Source: an uncultured Clostridia bacterium (lineage in GTDB: Bacteria; Bacillota; Clostridia; Christensenellales; UBA1242). Taken from it: 64,000 nucleotides of DNA. The position numbers were made by a program, and so were the translations under genes. Location of the stretch: assembly GCA_944381145.1 (NCBI GenBank), contig CALWJZ010000001.1, positions 1 through 64,000 of the forward strand. Reading direction: 5' to 3'. The notes under the pieces were generated by a model. It ran no database searches. It was not told the DNA's origin and saw only the letters and a program-made list of their open reading frames with translations. Shown in pieces: positions 42,832 to 53,457 of this stretch (position 1 is the first letter of the stretch; each line of letters opens with the position of its first letter).

Positions 42832-45471
42832 ATGGCAAAAAAATACGTATATTTATTTAGCGAAGGAAATGCTAAAATGAGAGAACTACTTGGTGGTAAA
42901 GGTGCCAATTTAGCTGAAATGACAAATCTAGGATTGCCTGTACCACAAGGTTTTACAATTTCTACTGAAGCATGTACACAATACTATGAAGATGGTAGAC
43001 AGATTAATGCTGACATTCAGGCAGAAATTATGGAAAATATTGCAAAAATGGAACAAATCACTGGCAAAAAATTTGGAGATGATCAGAACCCATTATTAGT
43101 TTCTGTTCGTTCTGGTGCTAGAGCTTCTATGCCTGGTATGATGGATACAATCCTTAATCTTGGTCTTAATGATGAAGTTGTTGAAGTTATGGCAAAAAAA
43201 TCTGGAAATGCAAGATGGGCATGGGATTGCTATCGCAGATTTATTCAAATGTTTAGTGACGTTGTAATGGAAGTTGGTAAGAAATATTTTGAAAAACTTA
43301 TCGACCAAATGAAAGAGAAAAAAGGTATTGAGTATGATGTTGATTTAACAGCAGAAGACCTAAAAGAATTGGCAAATCAATTCAAACAAGAATACAAAAA
43401 TCAATTGGGCAAAGATTTCCCTAATGATCCAAAGGAACAATTGTTTGAAGCAATCAAAGCAGTATTTCGTTCTTGGGATAACCCTAGAGCAAATATTTAT
43501 CGTATGGATCATGATATTCCATATAGTTGGGGAACTGCTGTCAATGTTCAAATGATGGCATTTGGTAACATGGGGGATACTTCAGGTACAGGTGTTGCAT
43601 TTACTCGTAACCCAGCTACAGGTGAAAAAGGTTTGATGGGTGAATTTTTAATGAATGCTCAAGGCGAAGATGTTGTTGCTGGAGTTAGAACTCCTATGCC
43701 TATTGCTAAAATGGCTGAAATTATGCCTGATGTTTATGATCAATTTTTGGAAATTTGTAGCAAACTTGAAAATCATTATCGTGATATGCAAGATATGGAA
43801 TTTACTATTGAAGATAGACATTTATATATGTTACAAACTAGAAATGGTAAAAGAACAGCAGCTGCTGCAATTAGAATTGCGTGTGATTTAATTGATGAAG
43901 GTATGATTACAGAAGAAGAAGCATTGATGCAAATTGATGCAAAAGCACTTGATATGCTATTACACCCACAATTTGATGCTACTGCTTTGAAAAATGCAGA
44001 TAAAAACAATGTAATTGGAAAGGGAATAGCTGCTTCACCAGGTGCTGCAACTGGAAAAATTGTATTTACTGCTGAAGATGCTGTTATTCATGGTAAAAAA
44101 GGTGAAAATGTAGTTTTAGTTAGACTTGAAACTAGTCCAGAAGATATTGAAGGTATGAAATATTCACAAGGTATTTTAACTGTACGTGGTGGTCAAACTT
44201 CTCATGCTGCTGTTGTTGCAAGAGGTATGGGTACTTGTTGTGTATCTGGTTGTGGTGACATAAAAATGGATGAAGAAAACAAATGTTTCACACTTGCTGG
44301 ACAAACTTTTCATGAAGGTGATTATATTTCTCTTGATGGTAGTACAGGTAAAATTTATAATTGTGAGATAAAAACTGTTCCTGCAGATCCAAATAGTGGA
44401 TATTTTGGAAGAATTATGCGTCTTGCTGATAAGTATAAAAAGTTGGGCGTTAGAACTAACGCTGATACTCCTGCTGATGCTAAAAGAGCAGAAGAACTAG
44501 GTGCTCAAGGTATTGGTTTGTGTCGTACAGAGCATATGTTCTTTGATCCTGATAGAATTGGTGCATTTAGAGAAATGATTTGTTCTGATACAAAAGAAGA
44601 AAGAGAGATTGCTTTAAACAAAATTGAACCTATGCAACAATCAGACTTTGAAGCTTTGATGGAAGCTTTGAAAGGTATGCCTGTTTGCATTAGATTTTTA
44701 GACCCTCCTCTACACGAATTTGTTCCAACTGAAGATGCTGATATCGAAAAACTTGCAAAAGCAAAGGGCAAAACTATTGCTCAAATTAAACAATATATAA
44801 CAGATTTGCATGAAGTAAATCCTATGATGGGTCATCGTGGTTGTAGATTAGCTGTAACTTATCCTGAAATTGCTGTAATGCAAACAAAAGCTATTATAAA
44901 AGCAGCAATTAATGTTCAAAAAAGACATCCTGAGTGGAAAATTGTACCTGAAATTATGATTCCTTTAGTTGGTGAAATCAAAGAACTTGATTTTGTAAAG
45001 AAAATTGTTGTTAGTACTGCTGATGAAGTAATTAAAGAAAATGGTGCTATGCTTGAATATCAAGTCGGTACAATGATTGAAATTCCTCGTGCAGCATTAA
45101 CTGCAGACGAAATTGCAAAAGAAGCTGATTTTTTCTGTTTCGGCACAAATGATTTGACACAAATGACTTTCGGATTTAGTAGAGATGATGCTGGTAAATT
45201 CTTGCCATCATATTATGCTAACAAAATTTATGAATCAGATCCATTTGCTAGATTAGATACAGTTGGTGTAGGCAAACTTATGGAGATGGCTGTAACTTTA
45301 GGTAAAAAAATTAGACCTGAATTACATTGTGGAATTTGTGGTGAACATGGTGGAGATCCTAGTTCTATAGAATTCTGTCATAAAATAGGTCTAGATTATG
45401 TAAGTTGTTCTCCATATAGAGTACCAATTGCTAGACTTGCTGCAGCTCAAGCCGCTATTAAAAATAAATAA
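42832..45471 (+). CDS. ppdK: Pyruvate, phosphate dikinase
   Basis: 879 residues, full length. The N-terminal ATP-grasp part carries LGGKGANLAEMTNLGLPVP, the phospho-histidine loop is GGQTSHAAVVARGMG, and the C-terminal PEP/pyruvate barrel has GLCRTEHMFF and HCGICGEHGGDP with the catalytic cysteine. It interconverts pyruvate + ATP + Pi with PEP + AMP + PPi; in anaerobes it often runs as a PPi-saving glycolytic enzyme. Codons are more G/C-rich and less biased than in its neighbours, as expected for high expression. AGGAG site; single-gene unit. Confidence 0.98.
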   Translation: MAKKYVYLFSEGNAKMRELLGGKGANLAEMTNLGLPVPQGFTISTEACTQYYEDGRQINADIQAEIMENIAKMEQITGKKFGDDQNPLLVSVRSGARASMPGMMDTILNLGLNDEVVEVMAKKSGNARWAWDCYRRFIQMFSDVVMEVGKKYFEKLIDQMKEKKGIEYDVDLTAEDLKELANQFKQEYKNQLGKDFPNDPKEQLFEAIKAVFRSWDNPRANIYRMDHDIPYSWGTAVNVQMMAFGNMGDTSGTGVAFTRNPATGEKGLMGEFLMNAQGEDVVAGVRTPMPIAKMAEIMPDVYDQFLEICSKLENHYRDMQDMEFTIEDRHLYMLQTRNGKRTAAAAIRIACDLIDEGMITEEEALMQIDAKALDMLLHPQFDATALKNADKNNVIGKGIAASPGAATGKIVFTAEDAVIHGKKGENVVLVRLETSPEDIEGMKYSQGILTVRGGQTSHAAVVARGMGTCCVSGCGDIKMDEENKCFTLAGQTFHEGDYISLDGSTGKIYNCEIKTVPADPNSGYFGRIMRLADKYKKLGVRTNADTPADAKRAEELGAQGIGLCRTEHMFFDPDRIGAFREMICSDTKEEREIALNKIEPMQQSDFEALMEALKGMPVCIRFLDPPLHEFVPTEDADIEKLAKAKGKTIAQIKQYITDLHEVNPMMGHRGCRLAVTYPEIAVMQTKAIIKAAINVQKRHPEWKIVPEIMIPLVGEIKELDFVKKIVVSTADEVIKENGAMLEYQVGTMIEIPRAALTADEIAKEADFFCFGTNDLTQMTFGFSRDDAGKFLPSYYANKIYESDPFARLDTVGVGKLMEMAVTLGKKIRPELHCGICGEHGGDPSSIEFCHKIGLDYVSCSPYRVPIARLAAAQAAIKNK

Positions 45472-45477
45472 TATTTC

Positions 45478-45514
45478 AAATGATAGAACATACAATATGT
45501 TTCTATCATTTTTT
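45478..45514 (+). terminator. Terminator after ppdK
   Basis: AAATGATAGAA... pairs with TTTCTATCATTT across a loop of about eleven bases, then T residues. Confidence 0.8.
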
Positions 45515-45620
45515 ATTTCATATTTTTTCTTATTTATTTATCACAAACTAATTATGTTTTACTTAACTTTTTTTAAATTATTTGATATTATTTTTATATA
45601 ATTAATTTGGAGGAAAAAAT

Positions 45621-45851
45621 ATGTATAGAAAAAGTAAAGCTGTAATAATCAGTGATGCAATATGTGGTATTCTTATGTTGGTTTCAATCCTTGTATTTAT
45701 TTTAGTCGGTATATTTTCTGATATTTGGCACCCAACTTGGATTGTAATTCCTTGTACAGGTATTGTTTGTGGCATTATATCTATTGCAGTTAATACTTAC
45801 AATAATCTTCAAATAAAAGAAGAAAAAAAGAATAACAAAAATTCTAATTAA
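45621..45851 (+). CDS. Small two-helix membrane protein
   Basis: 76 residues, not recognised. Two hydrophobic helices, ICGILMLVSILVFILVGIF and WIVIPCTGIVCGIISIAV, are joined by a short WHPTW turn, then a charged Lys/Asn tail. Resembles the many small inner-membrane proteins of Clostridia with two helices and a basic end. GGAGG lies nine bases before the ATG, and it has its own terminator, so it is a real, independently expressed gene. Function unknown. Confidence 0.7.
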   Translation: MYRKSKAVIISDAICGILMLVSILVFILVGIFSDIWHPTWIVIPCTGIVCGIISIAVNTYNNLQIKEEKKNNKNSN

Positions 45852-45867
45852 CTCAATTACATTCAAA

Positions 45868-45899
45868 AAATTAACTAGTACACTAGTTAATTTTTTTAT
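45868..45899 (+). terminator. Terminator
   Basis: AAATTAACTAG-TACA-CTAGTTAATTT with T run, after the small membrane protein gene. Confidence 0.85.
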
Positions 45900-45965
45900 T
45901 TAAAAAAATAAAGGAAAAATACAATATTTTGCGTATCTATTATTGGAATTTGATTGAGGTGAATA

Positions 45966-47735
45966 TTGGATAAAGGTTTTAATGCTGATTTTATAGAAAA
46001 ATTAAAACAAAATAATGATATTGTAACAGTAGCAAGTCGTTATATAAATTTAACAAGAAAAGGCAAAACATGGTGGGCTTGTTGTCCATTCCATTTTGAA
46101 AAGACTCCATCATTTGCTATAAATGAGGTTGAACAATATTATCATTGCTTTGGTTGTGGCGCTAGTGGAGATGTTATAAGCTTTGTGTCAAAATTTGAAA
46201 CTTTGGATTTTTATGATACATGTAAAAAACTTGCAGAATATGCAAATATGGAATTGCCAGAATATCATAACGATGAAAATTTAATTAAACAAAAAAAGAA
46301 AAAAGAAAGAATTTATAACTTACTTGTAGATGTTGCAAAGCATTATTATAACAATTTGAAACTAGATATTTCTAGACCTGCTCTGGAGTATTTGGCTTCA
46401 AGAAAATTAGATATGAATGTTGTCAAAGAATTTGGTATTGGCTATAGTGTTGATTATATAGAAATAATTTCTTATTTAAAAAATTTAGGTTATACAGAAG
46501 AAGAAATGCTTGATGCTGGAGTTGTTGAAAGGCATGAAAACAGATTAAGTGATGCTTTTGGCAAGAGACTAATATTTCCAATATTTAATTTGTATGGAAA
46601 TGTTGTGGGATTTAGTGGACGTGTTCTTGGCAAAACAGATTTTGCAAAATATAAAAATACAGCTCAAACTTTAGTATTTGATAAAAGTAATTGTATTTAT
46701 GGTATCAACCAACTTAAGAAAGCTAAAAATAATGGAAATCTAAAAGAAGTAGTTGTAGTTGAAGGTCAAATGGATGTAATTTCATTATTTAAGTGTGGTG
46801 TTAATAATGCAGTTGCTTGCATGGGTACAGCTTTAACTATTTATCATGCAAAAAATCTAAAAAGATTTGCTGATAAAGTAATTTTATGTTTTGACGGAGA
46901 TAGTGCTGGTAAAAAAGCTACTCTTAGAAGTATTGAAATTTTGGTAAATTCAGGTCTTAATGTTTATGTTGTAACAATTCCAAATGGCAATGACCCTGAT
47001 GAATATATAAATAATTTTGGGAAAGATGCTTGGGAGAAATTGCTTAATACTGCATTATACTGGGTAGAGTTTTTGATAAAAGATTTTGCTAATAATTATA
47101 ATTTAGAAAAAATGGAAGAAAAAAGCAAATTTATAAGTGATGCTTTGAATGTGATAAAATCTTTATCATCTGAAAGTGAACAAGAAATTTATTTAAGAAT
47201 GGTTCAAGATTTAAGTAGTGTAACTATGTCTGTACTAAAAAATGACTTGAATAAAATTTCGAATGTTCAAGTAAAACAAGAAGATATAAAAGAAGAAAAG
47301 GGAAATATTATAAATTTAAAAGAAAATTCATATGTAAAGGCTGTTAAATTTGTAATTGCATCTTTACTTTATAAAAAAGATTATGCTAAACTAGATGACA
47401 ATATAAAAGTTAATCTTAAAAATCCTGATTATGTTAAAATATATGATTACATAGAAAACGAATATCAAAATAATAGAAAACCTATAGTAAGTAAATTATT
47501 TGATTTGTTTGATGTTGAAAATAGTGAAGATATTTATGATATAGTAAATTATGTTTTTGTAAGTGGTGAGGATAATGAAAAATATTTTAATGATTGTTTA
47601 AAAATTTTAGTAAAAACTGGTATTAATTTTGAAAAAGAAAAATTATTAAAAGATTTGTCTTTAGCAAAAGATGAGCAAGAGAAAAAAAATATAATGTTGA
47701 AAATTAAAGAAATTGCTTTAAAAGGAAAAAATTAA
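45966..47735 (+). CDS. dnaG: DNA primase DnaG
   Basis: 589 residues. Zinc-binding domain [12 protein letters not shown]...CFGCGASGD, catalytic TOPRIM with [12 protein letters not shown] and [10 protein letters not shown], and a C-terminal helicase-binding helical domain. It makes the RNA primers for replication. Start TTG 45966 follows GAGGTG. First gene of the macromolecular synthesis operon dnaG-rpoD, 13 bases ahead of rpoD; rpsU is not upstream as in Proteobacteria. Confidence 0.97.
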   Translation: MDKGFNADFIEKLKQNNDIVTVASRYINLTRKGKTWWACCPFHFEKTPSFAINEVEQYYHCFGCGASGDVISFVSKFETLDFYDTCKKLAEYANMELPEYHNDENLIKQKKKKERIYNLLVDVAKHYYNNLKLDISRPALEYLASRKLDMNVVKEFGIGYSVDYIEIISYLKNLGYTEEEMLDAGVVERHENRLSDAFGKRLIFPIFNLYGNVVGFSGRVLGKTDFAKYKNTAQTLVFDKSNCIYGINQLKKAKNNGNLKEVVVVEGQMDVISLFKCGVNNAVACMGTALTIYHAKNLKRFADKVILCFDGDSAGKKATLRSIEILVNSGLNVYVVTIPNGNDPDEYINNFGKDAWEKLLNTALYWVEFLIKDFANNYNLEKMEEKSKFISDALNVIKSLSSESEQEIYLRMVQDLSSVTMSVLKNDLNKISNVQVKQEDIKEEKGNIINLKENSYVKAVKFVIASLLYKKDYAKLDDNIKVNLKNPDYVKIYDYIENEYQNNRKPIVSKLFDLFDVENSEDIYDIVNYVFVSGEDNEKYFNDCLKILVKTGINFEKEKLLKDLSLAKDEQEKKNIMLKIKEIALKGKN

Positions 47736-47748
47736 AATAGAGGGAATA

Positions 47749-48804
47749 ATGAATAGTTTAGAACAAGAAATTGAAGTTATAATAAAAAATGCACGAAAAG
47801 AAGGTAATGTTGTATCAGAAGAAGATTTAGGGGAAAAATTAATAAACTTCGAATTATCTGCAGATGAATTAAAAGAAATAAAAGATAGACTTGAAGATGA
47901 AGGTATTACAGTAGAGCCACCTGTTGAAGAAGTTATAAAAGATGAAGAATTAAAAGAATTGATAACTAATGTTAAAGTTGATGATCCTGTCAAAATGTAT
48001 TTAAAAGATATTGGACAAGTTCAATTATTAACATCAGAACAAGAAGTTGAATTAGCAAAAAAAATAATTGAAGGTGATGAAAGAGCAAAAAAAGAACTTT
48101 CTGAAAGAAATTTAAAATTAGTTGTGAGTATTGCAAAAAAATATGTCAACAGAAGTTCTATGCAATTTCTAGATTTAATTCAAGAAGGTAATTTGGGTTT
48201 GCTAAAAGCAGTTGAAAAGTTTGATTATACCAAAGGATTTAGATTCTCTACATATGCTACTTGGTGGATAAGACAGTCAATTACAAGAGCAATAGCTGAT
48301 CAAGCAAGAACTATAAGAATTCCTGTTCATATGGTTGAAACTATTCATAGATTATCTAGAATTAGCAAACAATTAATGCAAGAGTTAGGCAGAGATCCAA
48401 CAAATGCTGAAATTGCTGAGAGAATGGGAATAAGTGAGAATAGAGTTATTGAAATTCAAAAGATTGCACAAGATCCTGTATCTTTGGAAAGTCCTGTTGG
48501 AGAAGAAGATGAAAGTAGAATAAGTGATTTTGTAGAAGATGAAAGCATAAAATCACCTACTGACAATGCTGCGCAAGATATTCTAAAAACTCAACTTCTT
48601 CAAGTAATTGAGACTTTAACGCCTCGTGAACAAAAAGTTATTAGATTAAGATATGGGTTAGATGACAATCATCCAAGAACTTTAGAAGAAGTTGGTAAAG
48701 AATTTAATGTAACAAGAGAGCGTATTCGTCAAATAGAAGCAAAAGCGTTGAGAAAATTGAGACATCCAAATAGAAGTAAAAAGTTGCAAGATTTCTATGA
48801 GTAA
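47749..48804 (+). CDS. rpoD: Housekeeping sigma factor RpoD (sigma-A)
   Basis: 351 residues. An N-terminal 1.1-like acidic region is followed by region 1.2 ([12 protein letters not shown]), region 2 ([23 protein letters not shown]), region 3 and region 4 ([33 protein letters not shown]). It is the main sigma factor; promoter boxes in this window (TTGACA-17-TATAAT) fit it. AGAGGG site. The 3' end overlaps trmK by eight bases, a common Firmicutes arrangement. Confidence 0.98.
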   Translation: MNSLEQEIEVIIKNARKEGNVVSEEDLGEKLINFELSADELKEIKDRLEDEGITVEPPVEEVIKDEELKELITNVKVDDPVKMYLKDIGQVQLLTSEQEVELAKKIIEGDERAKKELSERNLKLVVSIAKKYVNRSSMQFLDLIQEGNLGLLKAVEKFDYTKGFRFSTYATWWIRQSITRAIADQARTIRIPVHMVETIHRLSRISKQLMQELGRDPTNAEIAERMGISENRVIEIQKIAQDPVSLESPVGEEDESRISDFVEDESIKSPTDNAAQDILKTQLLQVIETLTPREQKVIRLRYGLDDNHPRTLEEVGKEFNVTRERIRQIEAKALRKLRHPNRSKKLQDFYE

Positions 48805-49450
48805 ATTATCAAAAAGATTAAGTATAATAGCTGATTTGGTAGATTCAAATACAATATGTGATGTCGGGTGTGATCACGGTAAATTAGTAAAATACTTATT
48901 AGATGAAAAAAAAATTAAGTTTGCTTATGTTTCCGATATAAGTATGCAAAGTTTAAAAAAAGCTATAAATTTACTTGCTAATCATGAGTCAAATTTCGAA
49001 GCTATTTGCTGTGACGGACTAAAAGGATACAAAGATAAATTGATAGATGAATGTGTTATCTCTGGTATGGGAGGGGAACAAATAATTGATATTATTAAGT
49101 CTTCTCCAATTTCAATTCAAAAATTTATATTGTCACCACAACACAATATTATTAAAACAAAAAAATTCATGTTAGAAAATAATTATAATATAACTTTTGA
49201 TATTATTATTAAAGATAAAAATAAATTTTATAATGTTTTTAAATGTGAAAAAACACAAAATAAAGTAAAACTTAACGAATATCAATTAATTTTTGGGAAA
49301 GATAATTTTACAAATTTAATTAGTGATATTGATGAATATGTTATATTTGAACTAAATAAATTATACGCTATAAAACATCAAACAAAAAATTCTGACTTAA
49401 ATTATAAAATTGATATTTTTGAAAAAGCAAAAAAGGAAAGAAAATTATGA
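48797..49450 (+). CDS. trmK: TrmK, tRNA (adenine22-N1)-methyltransferase
   Basis: 217 residues. [13 protein letters not shown] at the start, the SAM motif [23 protein letters not shown] and LSPQHN motif IV typical of TrmK. It methylates N1 of A22 in tRNA. It overlaps rpoD by eight bases and the next gene by four. The Nif3-family gene that normally follows trmK is missing here. Confidence 0.93.
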   Translation: MSKLSKRLSIIADLVDSNTICDVGCDHGKLVKYLLDEKKIKFAYVSDISMQSLKKAINLLANHESNFEAICCDGLKGYKDKLIDECVISGMGGEQIIDIIKSSPISIQKFILSPQHNIIKTKKFMLENNYNITFDIIIKDKNKFYNVFKCEKTQNKVKLNEYQLIFGKDNFTNLISDIDEYVIFELNKLYAIKHQTKNSDLNYKIDIFEKAKKERKL

Positions 49451-50139
49451 GTAATATTTTAGAGTATCAGAAATTAGATATTGAACTTAATAAATTAAAA
49501 AAATCTAATTTAAATAGTGCTGAAAAAAATAATATGAACAAATTAAAAGGTTATATTGTTGATGCCCATGATAAAGGTATGAATCTAGAAAATAATGCTA
49601 AATCTCTTCTTGAAGATTATGAAAATTTAAAAAATCAATATAACATCAATTTTAAAAAAGTTCAAAATCTTATATCTAAAGACTTAAATCAAATAAAATT
49701 GGATGAAATAGATGAGTTATTATCAACTATAAATGCATTGAGTAGTGAGTTATTCTTGTTAGAAAGAAATATTAATATTATAATTACAAAAATAAAAAAT
49801 AGTCTCAAAGATTTTGAAATTACGAAAAATAATATTATAAAAGCTAGAACAAAATACAATGAATTCAAAAATAGTTATGAAAAAGGTTTAAAAGATATTG
49901 AACCAAAAATAAAAATGATAGAAAGCAAAATGAAAGAATTGGAAAAAACAATCGAACCAAATTTACTTTCAAAATACAAATCTATAAAAGCAGACAAAAT
50001 TTTCCCAGTTTATGTAAGTTTTGATAACGGACATTGCTCTGGCTGTCGAGTAGAAATTCCTACAGCAAGAGTAAACAAATTGAAGCAAGAAGGTACTATA
50101 GTTTGTGAGCAATGTCATCGAATTATATATCTAAAGTAA
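49447..50139 (+). CDS. CT398-like coiled-coil zinc-ribbon protein
   Basis: 230 residues. A long antiparallel coiled coil (about 1-170, many K, E, N, L) is followed by a zinc ribbon CSGCRVEIP...VCEQCHRIIY. This is the zf-RING_7/CT398-type family (PF02591), often next to trmK and nif3. The biochemical role is unknown; nucleic-acid binding is assumed from the ribbon. ATG overlaps the trmK stop (ATGA). The operon ends at the terminator just after it. Confidence 0.85.
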   Translation: MSNILEYQKLDIELNKLKKSNLNSAEKNNMNKLKGYIVDAHDKGMNLENNAKSLLEDYENLKNQYNINFKKVQNLISKDLNQIKLDEIDELLSTINALSSELFLLERNINIIITKIKNSLKDFEITKNNIIKARTKYNEFKNSYEKGLKDIEPKIKMIESKMKELEKTIEPNLLSKYKSIKADKIFPVYVSFDNGHCSGCRVEIPTARVNKLKQEGTIVCEQCHRIIYLK

Positions 50140-50167
50140 AAACAAACATTGTTGTTTGTTTTTTTGT
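50138..50167 (+). terminator. Terminator of the dnaG-rpoD-trmK operon
   Basis: AAAAACAAACA-TTG-TTGTTTGTTTTT followed by T residues. Confidence 0.85.
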
Positions 50168-50209
50168 TTTTTACTTTCAAAAATTGACATATATTTATAT
50201 TTAATATAA

Positions 50210-50238
50210 TTGATTAATTACGAGTTTTTTAGTATAAT
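50210..50238 (+). promoter_or_regulatory. Sigma-A-type promoter upstream of the site-2 protease
   Basis: TTGATT, 17-base spacer, TATAAT. A second TTGACA at about 50183 lies too close to its own TATAAT (15 bases) to be preferred. Confidence 0.6.
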
Positions 50239-50286
50239 ATTACGGAAAAGATTGTAATTTTTTTACATGTATTCAAAGGATTTAAA

Positions 50287-50934
50287 ATGTTATTTTTTAT
50301 TGATTCTTTTCAGGGGATAGATTTTTTAATAGTATCACTTGCATATATTTTAGTAATTGTTATATCTTTAAGCTTGCATGAATTTGCACATGCTTTTTGT
50401 GCGTATAAAAGTGGCGATATTACACCAAAAATGCAGGGTAGAGTTTCTATTAATCCAATTAAACATATTGATACATTAGGTTTTCTATGTTGTGCTTTTT
50501 TTGGATTTGGTTGGGCAAAACCTGTTCAAATCAATCCTAATAACTTTAGAAATATTAAAAAGGGAATTGGTTGGACTAGTGTTGCTGGAGTTCTAATGAA
50601 CTTGTTTTTGGCATTCATATCATGTGGATTTTATTATTTATTTTTGCTTATTAATGTTCAAAATTATTTCATTTTATTTTTTCAGCAATTTTTTTATTTT
50701 ATGTATTTTATTAATGTTTGTCTTGCTGTATTTAATTTTTTGCCAATATATCCATTAGATGGATTTAAATTTATTGAAAATTTTTCATCTTATAATAATT
50801 CTTATGTAAAGTTTATGTATAGATATGGATCAATTATTCTAATTTTACTGATTATATTTTTTGATAATTTATTATTCAAATTAATATCTTACATTGCATT
50901 ACCAATTGAGTTATTTTGGTCAATATTATTTTAA
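50287..50934 (+). CDS. Site-2-type (M50) membrane metalloprotease
   Basis: 215 residues. About five or six membrane helices. The zinc motif HEFAH is in SLHEFAHAFCAYKSGD and the third ligand in FLPIYPLDGFKFI. This is the short M50B form without a PDZ domain, usually found before scpA-scpB in Firmicutes. It cuts within membranes; the substrate is unknown. AAAGGATTTAAA precedes the ATG. Confidence 0.92.
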   Translation: MLFFIDSFQGIDFLIVSLAYILVIVISLSLHEFAHAFCAYKSGDITPKMQGRVSINPIKHIDTLGFLCCAFFGFGWAKPVQINPNNFRNIKKGIGWTSVAGVLMNLFLAFISCGFYYLFLLINVQNYFILFFQQFFYFMYFINVCLAVFNFLPIYPLDGFKFIENFSSYNNSYVKFMYRYGSIILILLIIFFDNLLFKLISYIALPIELFWSILF

Positions 50935-50969
50935 GTTATATTTATATGATTTTTTACAAAGGAATAATT

Positions 50970-51737
50970 ATGGAAGAAATAGAAAAAAATGATGAAATAA
51001 TAAATGACAAGTTAACATTTAAATTAGAAAATTTTAGTGGTCCCTTGGATTTATTATTAACTTTAATTAAAAAAAGCAAAATAGAAATTGAAGATATAGA
51101 AATTTCTAAACTTACAGAGCAATATTTAGAAGTTATGAAAGATATATCGACAGTCGATATGGAGATTGCTAGTGAATTTATTGAATATGCTGCTATATTA
51201 ATTGAAATCAAAAGCAAAAAATTACTTCCTAAAATTGAAGATAATAATGATGAAGAATTTGATGAAGAATACTTATTAAAATTAAGGCTTAGAGAATATC
51301 AAATGTTCAAAGAAGTTAATGAAAAATTAGCAAAGCTTGAAAGTAACGATAAATTTTACAAACAACCAGAAAAAGAAGCTAATAAATATAGAATTGTAAT
51401 AAAGGATATGCAATTAGATGCTTTACTCGATGCTTTTGTTAATGTAATGCACAAAGTAAATAAAATTGATAAAAATAAAGAAAGCAAAGAGATTACAAAA
51501 GAATCTTATACAGTAGAACAAAAAATTTCAACCATAAAAGATAGTTTAATATCAAGAAATAAAATTAAATTTAGTGAATTATTTCTTGAATCTTCAACAA
51601 AAGAAGAGGTTATTACAACTTTTATGGCACTTCTTGAGCTTATAAAACTTCAAGTTATTAGGGTTTCGCAAGATGACCTATTCTCAGATATTCAAATTGA
51701 AAAAACAGGAGAAGAAGTAAATGGAGAACTTATCTAA
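50970..51737 (+). CDS. scpA: ScpA, condensin kleisin subunit
   Basis: 255 residues. The kleisin N-terminus FKLENFSGPLDLLLTLIKKSKIEI is typical, then IEYAAILIEIKSKKLLP and the C-terminal winged helix (FMALLELIKLQVIRVSQDDLFSDI). With ScpB and SMC it organises and segregates chromosomes. ATG 50970 follows AAAGGA; codons upstream to 50916 overlap the protease gene and lack a site. It overlaps scpB by 17 bases. Confidence 0.96.
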   Translation: MEEIEKNDEIINDKLTFKLENFSGPLDLLLTLIKKSKIEIEDIEISKLTEQYLEVMKDISTVDMEIASEFIEYAAILIEIKSKKLLPKIEDNNDEEFDEEYLLKLRLREYQMFKEVNEKLAKLESNDKFYKQPEKEANKYRIVIKDMQLDALLDAFVNVMHKVNKIDKNKESKEITKESYTVEQKISTIKDSLISRNKIKFSELFLESSTKEEVITTFMALLELIKLQVIRVSQDDLFSDIQIEKTGEEVNGELI

Positions 51738-52470
51738 AATAATAGAGGGACTACTTTTTGTAGCTGGTGAACCTATATCATTTCTTGACATTGCTGAAAA
51801 ATTAGAAATAGACAAAAATGAGGTGGAAAATGCAATAAGAGAATTGCAAAAATCGAAACAAGATAATCATGACGGTATTCAAGTTTTGATTTTTAATGAA
51901 AAAGCACAACTTTGTTCTAACAAAGAATATGCTGAGCCTATAAGTGTTGTACTGAATCCAATTAAAGAAAAAATGCTTACAAAGTTAGTTCTTGAAGTTT
52001 GTGGAATTATTGCATATAAACAACCTATAACTCGATTAGAAATAGAAAATATTAGAGGTGGAGCAAACTGTGATTATGCAATAAATACATTGCTTGAAAA
52101 TAATTTGATTGAAGTTGTTGGTAGAAAAGACGCAGTTGGTAAACCATTACTTTTTGGAACAACTGATAATTTTTTGAAAAAATTTAATATTTCAAGTATC
52201 AAAGATTTGCCAGATTATGAACAGTTGCTTGAAAGAATACAAATTTTACATGATGAGAATGATAATTCATTGTTTGACTTTAGAGAAATTCCTGAAGAAG
52301 AAGATATTGCCAAAAATATGTCTGATGAAGAAGCAGAAGAATTAATAAGAGGTATAAAAGAAACCAAAGAAGAGATATTGGAAGATAGAAACAAACTTGA
52401 TGAAATGTTAGGGAAATTTTCTGATGATTTGAATGATATTCCAAATTTTTCATTAGACAACTTAGAATAA
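51721..52470 (+). CDS. scpB: ScpB, condensin accessory subunit
   Basis: 249 residues. Two winged helices: IIEGLLFVAGEPISFLDIA, then LEVCGIIAYKQPITRLEIENIRG and GRKDAVGKPLLFGTT. It bridges ScpA in the SMC complex. About 60 acidic residues (EEEDIAKNMSDEEAEELIRG) extend beyond the core, an exaggerated form of the usual acidic tail. GGAG site inside the scpA end. Confidence 0.95.
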   Translation: MENLSKIIEGLLFVAGEPISFLDIAEKLEIDKNEVENAIRELQKSKQDNHDGIQVLIFNEKAQLCSNKEYAEPISVVLNPIKEKMLTKLVLEVCGIIAYKQPITRLEIENIRGGANCDYAINTLLENNLIEVVGRKDAVGKPLLFGTTDNFLKKFNISSIKDLPDYEQLLERIQILHDENDNSLFDFREIPEEEDIAKNMSDEEAEELIRGIKETKEEILEDRNKLDEMLGKFSDDLNDIPNFSLDNLE

Positions 52471-52526
52471 AAAATTTTTATTTGTAAATTTTAAATAAAT
52501 TAAATATTTTTGCTTAAAATAGTAGT

Positions 52527-53093
52527 ATGAATAATACTATTATTTTTTTATCACTAATAATATTTTTTTTGAGTCTAATGTTAGTTTTTAAAATTAAAAT
52601 AGAATTTGATATGTATGGAAATTTTATCAAAATAAAAATATACTTATTTAAATTTAAATTTTTAGAAATATTAATTAGTCTAATTGGTCTCTATATACAA
52701 ATTAATAATAGTAAAAAATTAAAAACACTTAAATTCGTGTTGGATAAAGAGCAAGAATATCTATTAGTGCAAATTAAAAAAAGTATTTTAGATAAATTAT
52801 ATTTTGATGATATACAGTTCAAATCTAATGTTGGTTTAAATAATGCATCAAATACTACAATCTTTGTTTCTATATTAAATCTTATTTGTTTCAATTTATC
52901 GAATAAATTAATACTAAGTCACAAAGATACAAGATTATATTATTATAATGAAGCAAATTTTATTTCAAAAATATTTAAATTTAATATTGAAATAAAAGTA
53001 TATTTTACTATTTTTGATTTAGTTTTTGCTATAATACTTAGCTTTTATAAAAGGGGGAAATATGTCAAAAAATCAAGAGTCAAATATAGATAA
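52527..53093 (+). CDS. DUF2953-like membrane-anchored protein
   Basis: 188 residues. An N-terminal helix (IIFLSLIIFFLSLMLVF) leads to KIKIEFDMYGNFIKIKIYLFKFKF, the usual start of DUF2953 proteins, and the C-terminal half contains the paired hydrophobic segments with a basic end. The family sits directly before ytfJ in spore formers and is linked to sporulation only by context. It overlaps ytfJ by 32 bases. No Shine-Dalgarno at the ATG. Confidence 0.7.
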   Translation: MNNTIIFLSLIIFFLSLMLVFKIKIEFDMYGNFIKIKIYLFKFKFLEILISLIGLYIQINNSKKLKTLKFVLDKEQEYLLVQIKKSILDKLYFDDIQFKSNVGLNNASNTTIFVSILNLICFNLSNKLILSHKDTRLYYYNEANFISKIFKFNIEIKVYFTIFDLVFAIILSFYKRGKYVKKSRVKYR

Positions 53094-53457
53094 TGTAATA
53101 GAAAAAACTTTTAATCATATAAAAGATATTGTAGATGCAAATACAGTAGTTGGTAAAATAATTGACTTAGGTAATAAATTATTTATTATTCCTGTTAGTA
53201 AAATTAGTGTAGGATTGATTTCTGGTGGAGGAACAATGCCGAAAGGTAGTAAAAATAATATAACTGCTGGAAGTGGTACTGGATTTAATATCATACCAAT
53301 TGGATTTATTACTATTAGTAATTTTGAATTTAAATTCTTACCTGTAAATTCTGCAGATGATATGAGTAAAAATATTTTAGATTTGGCATTTAAATTATAC
53401 GAAAATTATTCAAATAATTATGTTCAAAAGGAAAATAAAAATGATGAAAAAAATTAA
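53062..53457 (+). CDS. ytfJ: YtfJ/GerW sporulation protein
   Basis: 131 residues. IGKIIDLGNKLFIIPVSKISVGLISGGG and GSGTGFNIIPIGFITI are the YtfJ core. GerW (YtfJ) is a forespore (sigma-F) protein needed for germination with L-alanine in Bacillus. GGGGG ribosome site inside the preceding gene. Its 3' end overlaps the DacF-like gene, so the three genes 52527-54586 look like one sporulation operon. Confidence 0.93.
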   Translation: MSKNQESNIDNVIEKTFNHIKDIVDANTVVGKIIDLGNKLFIIPVSKISVGLISGGGTMPKGSKNNITAGSGTGFNIIPIGFITISNFEFKFLPVNSADDMSKNILDLAFKLYENYSNNYVQKENKNDEKN

